Virus record (IMG/VR): IMGVR_UViG_2162886007_000033
Location: 1-25,120 of that record
Source of the DNA: a virus
Direction: 5' to 3' (one strand)
Length of the DNA: 25,120 nt
The notes beneath the pieces were generated by a model, which had not been told where the DNA came from, ran no database searches, and saw only the letters and a list, made by a program, of their open reading frames with translations. Shown in pieces: positions 6,248-15,300 of the stretch (position 1 is the stretch's first letter; every line of letters starts with the position of its first letter). A program made the translations under genes and the position numbers.

Positions 6248-9200
6248 TTACCAAGTGCCTGCGCGGAAGCAAAGGTTGCCGTTGTTGTGATACGCCCGAA
6301 TGTTGCCGTTGCTGTATTCGAAACGCTGCCCGCTACTGTTGGGCGGCACGATAGCGAATCGATCAGCCTGAATCGCAAAGTCTACCCGGTTGCCATTGTT
6401 ACCGATCTTCATACCACCGATCAAACCGTTCGCCTCGACCGCCAGGAAATACTGAGCGTTGATGCTTGTGACCACGCCGTTTACCGTCTGCACGTCCGCA
6501 CTAAGCTGCTGCACAACGCTAGCTTCGGCCTTACCTGCCACCTGTGCCGAAACGTTGGTGATAGCGGTAGAGTTGGCCGAAACTTTACCGTCCAGATCGC
6601 TAACCGTTGCCTGCAGTGCAGTCACCGCAGATGCGTCCGCCTTACCGGCAAGACTGACGTTGATCTGATCGATAGATTGCCCCAGCGCGGTGATACCGAA
6701 CTCGGTTTCTTCGACACGGCTTGTCAGCAGCTGCACGGCGCTGGCATCAGCCTTACCGGCAACGGTAGCGGTCAGCGACAGCAACGCCTGTGCTTGCGCA
6801 GACACATCGTCAGAAATGACTTCGATCTGATCAGTCACGCCCGATTTGAAGTCACCAAACTCAGCATTCAGCGTGGTCATCTGCGAAGCCAAGGCCCGAT
6901 CACCGTCAGCAATAACACTGTAGATAGTGCGCGCACCGGCACGAATCGTCTTGTCGCCAGCACGCCAGTCAGTGTCACCCGCACGCCGTGGGCTGATTTG
7001 TGCGTCCAGCTTCAGGACAGATTGCGAAACTGCGGTCAGACCCTCTTCGGTTTCCTCTACACGCGTCGTCAGCTGATTGACCACGCTGGCGTCGGCCTTA
7101 CCGTCGAGTTCAGAGTTCAACGTGGTGATCTGTTCCGCCAGGGCCGTGTCACCATCGATACGGGCCTGCGTCTCGGTAGTTACCGACGATTCGATGTTCC
7201 CCGCACGCACTTGCAGTGAACTGATTTCGGTTGCCAGAATTTCGTCGCCGTTGATGCGTGCGTTGCGCTCATTGAACACCAGACCCTGCTGCAGCGCGGC
7301 CACATCCGTACCGGTGTAGTCACCACGCATCTGCACAGCCAGCGTGTTTCGCTGGAACGCTTCGGCCTGATCGCCAGCAATACGTGCCTGCGTTTCTTCC
7401 TGCACCATCGCAACGGATGCACCCGGGGTCGGACGGCCGACTGCGATGTAATCGAACAGGAAGTAAGCTGTGCCGCTGACAGCCGCACCGAGTTGGATGC
7501 TGATTGAATTCAGCGTACCACCCGACCACGGGATGTCATCAAGATCGACAACGCCGATCCCATTCGCATCCCAAGTCGGCTCCGTCGCTGTGGCGTCACC
7601 CGTACTGTTGTTGGCAAGTTTCCAGCTGATCTTGCCCAGCCATACAGGATTGCCGACACGCTTCACGCGCATCTTGACGTAGCGGTACGAAGTGCTATCA
7701 ACACCCAACCCAACCGGGGAGTTCGCAACAGCACCGCCAGGATTCAGGAAACCCCCAGACGCAGTGCCGTTCCACCCTTCAGCGTTTTCATCGAAATACC
7801 AAATCTTCTTACTGTCGAACTGCTGACCGGTGCCAGCACTGATTTGACTGATTTGATACGCCAGCGATTCGTATGCCGACTGACGGGTATCCGCTTCGTT
7901 GTTGATCGCGGCTTCGCGTTCCAGCTTTTCATTCAGCAGTGCGCTGGCGTTTGCCGCGATGTCGTCTTCCAGTCTGCCGACTTCCTGCTGGCGTGCAGCA
8001 GTTTCGGCCGCAATCTTCTGGTCGGCTTCCGTGGCGTTCTGCTGCACCTGTTCGACCACTTCGTTGATCGCATCAACGCGGTTTTGGGTTTCAGCGAAGA
8101 TTCGACTGAAGGCTTCGTTGACACCCTCTTCAACCTGTTCGATGACTTCACCCAGATTGAAATTCAGCGTCTTCTGCACCACAACCATTTCGGACGCGAG
8201 AATACCCGCCGTGTTGATCGCACGCAGCGCGAAGGTGTATTGGCCCTTCGGTGGTTGACTGGTTTCAAACGCATCGGTGTAGAAGCCACCACCGTGATCA
8301 CCAGCGGCCAGCGGAGTCATGTTGTCCCACACGGCCGGTGCGAAACCTGGCGCGAACCGGATTTCGACGCCTGCGAAGTCTGGTGACTGGATGGTGTCGG
8401 CGTACCAACCCCAGTTGAAATTACGCAGACCGCCTGCGACTTCCAGAATGGTGAACAGGTCTGGGTTGACCGGCGGCAGATCGGCACCAGCGACATCGAA
8501 CAGCATCGCCGCAGCAATACCCGGGATACCGTTGTCACCAATCGGGAGAACCTTGACGATGTATCGGCCAACGTCATCCACGCGCCAGCTTGCCGTCAGG
8601 GTATTGGTGTCGGCCACGGTGATCGGCGGATCACCCTCTTTACCGAAGGTAACGATGCAGTTGGTGGAATAGCCCGTCACACGCCACGTCGCGCTGATCA
8701 TCGAGAACACAGTGTCACCCTGCACGATGCGTTCTTCGCGAACGCGCAGGTTGGTCACTTGCGGCTGAGTGCGCAGCAGCGATTCGTTCTTCGGTGGGAT
8801 GTACTCGCCGGTTTCGACGTAGTGCCAGAATTCGTCGCTTTCCGGTACGACGCTGATCGACGCGCCGCTCAGGTCGTCGCCAGGCTGGATGCCTGTGACG
8901 CGGCAACGAAGGCCCGGGGTCTGCTTGAAATCGTAGAGATACAAGGTGTCCCACACCGGGTTCGACTCAGTGTCGCCGGGGAACGGAACGCCATTGGGCC
9001 ACACGCCAACCAGCGTAACGGTATCGGTGTTCCCACTGAAAGTGCGAATCTGGAATACGCGGTATCCGGTTTCACCCGGAATGCGCAGGCCGACGTATGC
9101 GTTACCGCTAGCCGGTGCCGGTACAGGTTCATCGAAACGCAGCACCACCGCACCGGACACGCGGGTCGCTTCCAGCAGACGACCACCGTAGCCCCACTGC

Positions 9201-11155
9201 GTCAGATCGTGCTGCAGCTGGATGATCGACATCTGACCATACGCAAGATGCTCAATATCCTGCGAGAACACGATGTCTTTGAACTGGTAGATGTTCTGCG
9301 CCATGTGATAGCGCGCCATGATCGCGGCGTGCGCTTCCGTGCCGATACCTTCACCGGTCAGACGCGCAGGGTTTTCCATGACGGTGACGCCCGGCGCCGG
9401 TACACGCAGCGTCTTCGGTTCCCACGTCACGCGGTCCACGTAGGTGTACTCGATACCGTCCGCAGCCTGAGCCAGCGAATAGTCGATCTGGAATTCACCC
9501 TTTTTGATGTTGCCCATGTTCACTACGCCTTCGTGGCCCTGCCCCTTGGCGGCCCACAACGCAGTGATACGACCTGGCGACCACGAATAGCGCCCCATCC
9601 CAGCCAGCATGATCATCGACAGAATTTCGTCGTGCGTGCGGCTGTCGGTCATCCAGTAGTCGAACGTGTAGTTGTTCAACGTACAGTGCACCATGAACGA
9701 CTTGTACGACTCGATGTCGATCTGGTTGTCACTCAGACCCAAACCAGCAATTAGCGCACCTTCGCTGTCACGGAAACCGCGAAGGTACTGCAGTGCTTGC
9801 GCGCCAGGGTTCGACAGCCCGTTGCTACGATCCGTCGCAGTGTTCCATTGCACGCCATCCCAGACCGGCATCGGGTTTGCGTACATGATGGCGCGAATTT
9901 CATCCGGCGTACCCGACAACTGGCCGGTCGCCTTCAGCTGCACGCCGATGCGCGCCAATCCACGGTAATTGGCTTCGTCCGCCTGTACCGATACCAGCGA
10001 TGCCCAGTTGAATTCTGCAGTGGCACCCTTGCCGTCCGTGTTACGCCCAAGACGACGCAACCGAACGTCGTACTGTCCGCGCGGGACATCCCAGCCGTAG
10101 GTGCGTCGATTCTCACTCTGCTTGTCACTGACCAGCGACGGCTGCTGCGGAGCAAACACCCAGTTGCCGCTGCCAGCGGTGGCGTACTGAATTTCGATGC
10201 GTTCCTGATTGTTCTTCTTCTTACCCTTGCTGGTAAGGTCGAACAGCAGGAACGAAATATCGACTTGGATACGGATGGTATCCATAGACGTGGTGCGGGT
10301 CACATACGCGCCCGGCGTCCCGGGTTCGGCTTCCAGTGCACCACCGGACGTGGTGTCAACGTTGGTGAAAAGCGGAATGGTCTGGTCTGCCATACCGGCA
10401 AAACCGCTCGACCATGTACGTTGACCTTCGTAGTTGGTGATCGGGGAATCGCCGATGTAAAGCTGGTCGTATCGGTTTACGTTGATGCCTGGCGACAGCA
10501 CCATGTTCAGGTACTGGTCGTTGTCCTGATACATCGTGTACGGGATGGTGATCACGTCCGGGGTGACGCGCACACTGCCGAGCAGCAGGCCAGCCGGTTC
10601 GTACTGGCGAACCTGATTGCGCGTGCTACCGATGCTGTATACCGAATCGCGCTCAATGCTCGGCGGCTTCGGCGGCTTCGGCCCAAGCACCTTATTGATG
10701 ATCATCGCGCCAACAACTTGGATCGCACCAATGACCGCCATCGACGCGGTTGCGCTCAGGCCCGCCGCAGCCATACCTGCAGCAAAGCCAGCAGCGATAC
10801 CCGTACCTGCTGCCGCACCAGATGCAGCAGCCGCAACCGCCGCAGCTGCACCCATCGTAAAGATGGACAGCACCACAAGCGCCACGATCAGCAATGCACT
10901 TTTCTGCACGCCGAAACGAACTTCAATGCTGTGATTCTGTTTCGGGAAAACGTGCGCCCAGAGTTCACGCTTCACCACCTTGCCGCCGACAGTAACCACC
11001 ATCGGCTGACCGTCCATATTCTCGATGTGGCGGTGCAGGAATGCTTCCAGACTTTCGCCCGGCGTCAGGTCAAGCACAACCTGCGTTTCATGGTCGATCA
11101 GGATCGGGTGCCGATTGATCTTCAGCACGGGATCGTTGTTGATCAGAACACCCAT
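6248..11155 (-). CDS. Central tail tip / host specificity protein, gpI-gpJ fusion type
   Basis: A 1635-residue protein that forms the tail tip and contacts the host, like lambda gpJ. Residues 1-85 look like the small folded domain of lambda gpI. Residues 86-155 are a long hydrophobic Ala/Gly-rich stretch (SALLIVALVVLSIFTMGAAA and onward), as in gpI. A PKPPKPP hinge then leads into the J-type body (about 165-800). Fibronectin-like beta domains follow at roughly 800-1040. The C-terminal third is coiled coil and triple-strand repeat with GKADAS units and AR.DGD.ALA phrases, ending in a small beta tip. ATG 11155 has GAGG upstream and overlaps the preceding gene by 13 bases. A separate gpI gene is absent from the operon, which supports a true fusion. 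Confidence 0.92.
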   Translation of the reverse strand: MGVLINNDPVLKINRHPILIDHETQVVLDLTPGESLEAFLHRHIENMDGQPMVVTVGGKVVKRELWAHVFPKQNHSIEVRFGVQKSALLIVALVVLSIFTMGAAAAVAAAASGAAAGTGIAAGFAAGMAAAGLSATASMAVIGAIQVVGAMIINKVLGPKPPKPPSIERDSVYSIGSTRNQVRQYEPAGLLLGSVRVTPDVITIPYTMYQDNDQYLNMVLSPGINVNRYDQLYIGDSPITNYEGQRTWSSGFAGMADQTIPLFTNVDTTSGGALEAEPGTPGAYVTRTTSMDTIRIQVDISFLLFDLTSKGKKKNNQERIEIQYATAGSGNWVFAPQQPSLVSDKQSENRRTYGWDVPRGQYDVRLRRLGRNTDGKGATAEFNWASLVSVQADEANYRGLARIGVQLKATGQLSGTPDEIRAIMYANPMPVWDGVQWNTATDRSNGLSNPGAQALQYLRGFRDSEGALIAGLGLSDNQIDIESYKSFMVHCTLNNYTFDYWMTDSRTHDEILSMIMLAGMGRYSWSPGRITALWAAKGQGHEGVVNMGNIKKGEFQIDYSLAQAADGIEYTYVDRVTWEPKTLRVPAPGVTVMENPARLTGEGIGTEAHAAIMARYHMAQNIYQFKDIVFSQDIEHLAYGQMSIIQLQHDLTQWGYGGRLLEATRVSGAVVLRFDEPVPAPASGNAYVGLRIPGETGYRVFQIRTFSGNTDTVTLVGVWPNGVPFPGDTESNPVWDTLYLYDFKQTPGLRCRVTGIQPGDDLSGASISVVPESDEFWHYVETGEYIPPKNESLLRTQPQVTNLRVREERIVQGDTVFSMISATWRVTGYSTNCIVTFGKEGDPPITVADTNTLTASWRVDDVGRYIVKVLPIGDNGIPGIAAAMLFDVAGADLPPVNPDLFTILEVAGGLRNFNWGWYADTIQSPDFAGVEIRFAPGFAPAVWDNMTPLAAGDHGGGFYTDAFETSQPPKGQYTFALRAINTAGILASEMVVVQKTLNFNLGEVIEQVEEGVNEAFSRIFAETQNRVDAINEVVEQVQQNATEADQKIAAETAARQQEVGRLEDDIAANASALLNEKLEREAAINNEADTRQSAYESLAYQISQISAGTGQQFDSKKIWYFDENAEGWNGTASGGFLNPGGAVANSPVGLGVDSTSYRYVKMRVKRVGNPVWLGKISWKLANNSTGDATATEPTWDANGIGVVDLDDIPWSGGTLNSISIQLGAAVSGTAYFLFDYIAVGRPTPGASVAMVQEETQARIAGDQAEAFQRNTLAVQMRGDYTGTDVAALQQGLVFNERNARINGDEILATEISSLQVRAGNIESSVTTETQARIDGDTALAEQITTLNSELDGKADASVVNQLTTRVEETEEGLTAVSQSVLKLDAQISPRRAGDTDWRAGDKTIRAGARTIYSVIADGDRALASQMTTLNAEFGDFKSGVTDQIEVISDDVSAQAQALLSLTATVAGKADASAVQLLTSRVEETEFGITALGQSIDQINVSLAGKADASAVTALQATVSDLDGKVSANSTAITNVSAQVAGKAEASVVQQLSADVQTVNGVVTSINAQYFLAVEANGLIGGMKIGNNGNRVDFAIQADRFAIVPPNSSGQRFEYSNGNIRAYHNNGNLCFRAGTW
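6518..7107 (-). repeat. GKAxAS repeats in the coiled-coil end of the central tail protein
   Basis: Four copies of a GKA(D/E)AS-V unit occur near residues 1352, 1467, 1503 and 1540 of the tail tip protein. The last three are spaced by about 37 residues (111-112 bases), each followed by a heptad-like stretch such as QLLTSRVEETEFGITAL. The pattern suits a trimeric coiled-coil stalk. DNA similarity between copies is moderate, so the repeat is old or under selection at the protein level. Confidence 0.75.
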
Positions 11156-11538
11156 TTGTAATACCCCTCAATGCGCAGACCCAGACGTGAAAGTTTGCGG
11201 ATCGGATGCAGCACGCTGCCGCCCGCCTTTTTGGCGTTGTGAAAGATGCTCGGCTCCCCGTCCACCACGACGTACACACCGCCGTGGGTGGGGATTGTAT
11301 CGCCCGCGTCGAACATCAGCACGAAGTCACCATCTGACGGGGCGTCGGTCTTTACGCCGTAAGGCTTTGACAGGTCGGCCAGTTCCTCTTCGCAGTGTCC
11401 ACCGCGCGGCCGTTCGGTCGGCAGTCGCACCGGCCAACCGAAGAACTCACGAACGAAATGCACTGCGAAATCTGCGCAGTCGAAATCGTCACTGTAGGGC
11501 ATCCCACCGAACTTCCTGATTTCATGTTCGTGGATCAT
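11143..11538 (-). CDS. NlpC/P60-type tail tip peptidase (gpK-like)
   Basis: A 131-residue protein of the NlpC/P60 fold, equivalent to the C-terminal half of lambda gpK. These proteins sit at the tail tip and are thought to cut peptidoglycan during DNA entry or act in tip assembly. Candidate catalytic residues are Cys21 in SDDFDCADF, His85 in IPTHGGVYV and His100 in SIFHN. I start at ATG 11538, whose ATGA overlaps the stop of the preceding gene. A longer frame reaching 11616 would run into that gene by 80 bases. No JAB domain, as in full lambda gpK, is fused here. The gene lies directly before the J-type gene, the usual K-J neighbourhood. Confidence 0.86.
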   Translation of the reverse strand: MIHEHEIRKFGGMPYSDDFDCADFAVHFVREFFGWPVRLPTERPRGGHCEEELADLSKPYGVKTDAPSDGDFVLMFDAGDTIPTHGGVYVVVDGEPSIFHNAKKAGGSVLHPIRKLSRLGLRIEGYYKWVF

Positions 11539-11999
11539 GCGAAGGCACCCGGGGTCAGATGGGGGTACATGCGCAGTTTCACCGCCTGCTGCCGCATGAT
11601 GTGATCCGCGCCGCAATCGGCCGTGGCAAGCACGCCACTGACCGACACGTTCGTTACCGGCAACCAGATGTCATAGGACACCTGCAGGGGGCTGATCTTG
11701 TTGCACAGACCGACGTAGGCCATCACCACTTCGCCAGGTTGCACCCGTTCCAGATAGTCGGTGATACCACGACCCACGTTGTCGATCACAAGTTGCGCCC
11801 TGGCGGCAGACCCTTGCACGTCATCGGGGAGTTTGAAACCGAACGGAAGGCCAATGTATTCAACGCCGTCCAGCGTCCAGTTGCGCGTGTCGTTGCAGAC
11901 ACAAAGCGGCTCAGGGAACGAAGCTGCTTCCAGCCGCATGACGGCCAACATGCCAACGTTGTCGCTTACACGCTGGCGGTATTCCAGAAAGGTGGTCAT
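11535..11999 (-). CDS. Minor tail protein, gpL-like (DUF1833)
   Basis: A 154-residue protein in the place of lambda gpL, between the M-like and K-like genes. It starts with a TFLEYRQRVSDNVG helix and continues with a beta-rich part containing WTLDGVEYIGLPFGFKLPDD, then a VQPGEVVMAYVGL strand pair, and ends in a QQAVKLRMYPHLTPGAF tail. This corresponds to the DUF1833 family of phage tail proteins. GGAG lies 8 bases before ATG 11999, and the start overlaps the previous stop as ATGA. It probably forms part of the tip ring on which the J-type protein assembles. Three cysteines are present (33, 35, 99 or so); lambda gpL binds an iron-sulfur cluster, but whether this protein does is unknown. Confidence 0.8.
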   Translation of the reverse strand: MTTFLEYRQRVSDNVGMLAVMRLEAASFPEPLCVCNDTRNWTLDGVEYIGLPFGFKLPDDVQGSAARAQLVIDNVGRGITDYLERVQPGEVVMAYVGLCNKISPLQVSYDIWLPVTNVSVSGVLATADCGADHIMRQQAVKLRMYPHLTPGAFA

Positions 12000-12352
12000 C
12001 GCAGGTACTCCACGGTCACAGTGCGTTGCGTCAGACCGAAGCCGCCCGTGATGGGCGACAACGATCCGATCTTCGCGTCCTTGAAACGCGCACTGACAGT
12101 CTGCCGAGTGCGCGGGTTGCGGAAGTTGAAGAAGCCGATGCGGCGCAGATCATTGAAATACCAATCTTCAAATTCCTGCGCCGCATCTTCGGTTTCAAAC
12201 TGCACGGTGAACGTAAGTTCCTGCATGACGTGAGTGTTCATCAGTGCCTGCTTCGGCATACCGCGTTCCATTTCGGTACGGCGGATAGACGGCTGCAGTT
12301 CTTCACCGTAGCCCGGCAAGATGATCTTCGCGGTTGCAGGCCAGTTCGACAT
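11996..12352 (-). CDS. Minor tail protein, gpM-like
   Basis: A 118-residue protein directly downstream of the tape measure, the position of lambda gpM. The sequence is beta-rich: an N-terminal WPATAKIILPGYGEELQPSI strand region, then a region ELTFTVQFETEDAAQEFEDW that resembles small phage proteins of the distal tail. A SARFKDAKIGSLSPITGG segment follows and the end is QRTVTVEYLR. It begins two bases after the tape measure stop, with AGGAG 11 bases upstream. It probably links the tape measure and tail tube to the tip. The assignment depends on position and general likeness rather than on a specific motif. Confidence 0.76.
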   Translation of the reverse strand: MSNWPATAKIILPGYGEELQPSIRRTEMERGMPKQALMNTHVMQELTFTVQFETEDAAQEFEDWYFNDLRRIGFFNFRNPRTRQTVSARFKDAKIGSLSPITGGFGLTQRTVTVEYLR

Positions 12353-12354
12353 TG

Positions 12355-15300
12355 TTAAACAGTCTCCTGAAGTTTGTATCGGGCTTTGATCGCGGTATTG
12401 AGCGGGCCAACACCGGCAGCAACGTTACCGGCCATCTTGGATTCAATCTGGCCGATCAGCACGTCAATGCTGACACCGCCACCTTCGTCCTGCCGCTGTT
12501 CAACCTTGGTGCCTTCCGGTGCCCCGTAGACGTTGACGGTGATGTCATTTCCACCGGCTGCGCCGCTCGCCTGTACGCCCAGCTTACCATCAGCGCCCCG
12601 GGACAACGGCATGATGGCTTCCGGGCCAGCTTCCGCGAAGATACCAGCACCCTTTGCGAACGCGAACGTCTTGGGGGTGTTGTACACGCCGTTGGAATAC
12701 GCTGACAGCGAATCGCTGCTGTATACGTTGCCCTTGGCGTTTGCGGTCCAACCCGGGTTGTTACCAAAGTTCGCCATCGTCCCTTGCGATGCGCCAGCAC
12801 TTGGGCCACCCCACATGGACATGATCCACGTCAGCATCTTTTGCGTACCCAGACGAATCAGCTGCTTGATGATCGCGTTGGTAAGGTCGGTGAAAGTTGC
12901 CTTACCGTTGATCGCCATGTCTTCAAGCATGGATTCGATACCACCGGTCACGTTGGTGAAAAACTCCTGCGTGTGACCAGCGATGTTCATCATTTCATCG
13001 TTGTAGTTCTGGAATGCACGTTGATAACCCGTCATCCAACTACCACGCGCAGCATCCATTTGCTGATAGCCGCTGTTGACCATCGCAACTTGTCGATCGG
13101 TCGAAGCGCGCAGCAACGCTTCCTGTTCCGCGTACTCGTTCGCGTTCTGCGGGTTGCGCTTCGCCAGGGTAGCCAGCTGGAACAGCTTGTCAGCTTGATC
13201 GGTGTACAGCTTGGTGATCTGCGCAATACGCTGACCTTCGCGATCACCCAAACCCAACGCCTGCACCTGAGCATCGATCTGACGGCGCTGTGCATCTTCG
13301 CTGGCACGCAACGCGTTGGCGTAATCTTCCATCGCCTGCGTGCGCTTCTTCGTGGCTTCCTCTTCCTGATCGCCCAGCACCTGAGTGTCGGCCGCCGCCT
13401 TCGCACGTACCTTCGCCAGATCGGCTTCCAGTTCACCAATCTTCTGTCGGTTGGCGATGGTGGATTTCGCCGCACGCAGATACGCCAACTGGCCCGCAAT
13501 AGACTTTTCGTTCGACGCCAGTTCTTCGGCGACGAATTGTTTCATCTTGGTGTAGTAGTCGGTCGCGCTGATCTTGCCAGCGTTGAATGCAGCCTGCGTG
13601 GTGCGGGTGTTGGCCTGAATGGTTGCGTTGGTGGTTTCGGCCTGATCCTTGAAAGCCTGCAGGGCCGCACGCTGCGCATCGTTCTGACCGCGTGCGGTGC
13701 TACCCTTCGGGTCGGCATACTTCTTTTCGATGGCGGCAACGGCAGCAGCACGACGCGATTCCAGTTCTTCAGCCAGTTTCACCTGACCGGCGAACCGTGC
13801 GTCAGCAATACCCTTGTCGATGCGGGCGTTCTCTTGCTTGATAGCAACCGCACGCTGCTGCGCCTTAGACGCCTGACTGGTGATCAGACGGTCGGTTTCA
13901 ATTGCTGCAGCATTGGCATTGCGACGGGCCAGCGCCTTGTCAGCTTCCAGCTGTTCCGCGCCCATCTGCTGGTTAAGTTCCTTTACACGGTCATAGCCCT
14001 TCAGGATGCGATCTTCCAGTTGCTTCTGCTGCGCATCACTCAGGACGAAACCAGATTGCGGATCACGCGAACGCTGAAGCGCACTCATGTCCCGCTGGTT
14101 TGCCATCATCTGCTTTTGCAGCTGCAGGGCGGCCGTGGTGTTTCGGCCGACACCCATCATTGCATCCCACGCTTCCGATGCACCGATCTTCAGGTACTTC
14201 CAAGCCTTTTCCAGCAGGCCCAGATTCTGTTCAACGCCGCGCGCCGCTTCGATGGTGGCTTCAGCGTAGGTACGCGTTGCGAGTGCGGCAGCTTCAGACG
14301 CATTACCCTGTTCCGTGAGTGCCTTGATCTGCTGATAGGTCGCGTAGGTCAGGAAGTTCTGCCCTTCGTTCAGTTCGTAGATCGCCTTCAGCGGGTCTTT
14401 TGCCAGCTTGACGTATTCGGCAACGGTGTCGTCAATTGCCTTGCCGGTTGCACGATACATGTCGTCGGCAGCAGTCGCGATCAGCTGGAAATTCTCGCGG
14501 GCAATCTTGCCGGTGCCAGCCACCGCAGCAATGGCACGCGATGCCGAAGCCTGCGTGGATTGCCCAGTATCATCGATAGCCGCCGCCATCATCTGCAACG
14601 AATTGACGGTGACACCCGCGTTGTTGCCGGTCAGCGCCAGGGCTTTGGCGAACTGATTGGTTTCCTGCGAACCCTTGTACGCGGCGATGCTCAGTGCAGT
14701 AACTGCCGCCGCACTGACGGTCCACACGTTGATCAACTTCAGGAACTCGCCAGCGATAGCGGCAGCAGCCGGACGGATACCGCCAAACATGTCCTTCAGC
14801 TGACCACCCTGCTGCAGCAGAACCGTCAGCGGCGCCTGACCACCCTGCAGCGACACGAAAATATCGGTCATCTGCGCCGGGACACCACGCATCGCGAATT
14901 CCAGCTGCTTCTGCGACAAGCCGTATTCATTGATCTGGCGCTTCGACTTGTCCAGCTGGTAGCCGTAACGCTCGGTGGCCTGTTCCTTGGCCTTCAGCGA
15001 TGCGATCAGCGGCGCAGCCTGTTGCTGCAGTCCAAGTTCGGCCGCACGCATTTCCATCAGTTCGATGCGTGTCTTACCGTATTCCTTTTCCTGACGGCCC
15101 AGATCACGCAGGAACTCGCCACGCTGGGTGATACGACGTTCTGCATCCTCCTGCATTTCCAGCGCCGAAGTCAGCGCATGGGTCGCGTCCGCACGCCGCC
15201 ATGCTGCTTGCGATGCAGCAACATCACGTTCCTGCTGGGCAGCATTGCGCACCGCTTCTTCTGCGGCGTCCTGGCGCATCAGTGCGATGGTCAGTGCTTC

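Noticed and set aside
6518-7107. Regular repeats considered as a CRISPR array
   Set aside because: They lie within a coding frame, are degenerate at DNA level and encode a coiled-coil unit. The same holds for the 120-base repeat in the tape measure gene.
5681-7219. A + strand open frame of 512 codons opposite fibre and central tail genes
   Set aside because: It crosses the junction of two well-supported - strand genes and has the composition of a shadow frame.
9797-11161. A + strand open frame of 454 codons opposite the start of the central tail gene
   Set aside because: Arg/His/Thr-rich antisense translation without motifs; the opposite strand encodes a clearly recognisable tail protein.
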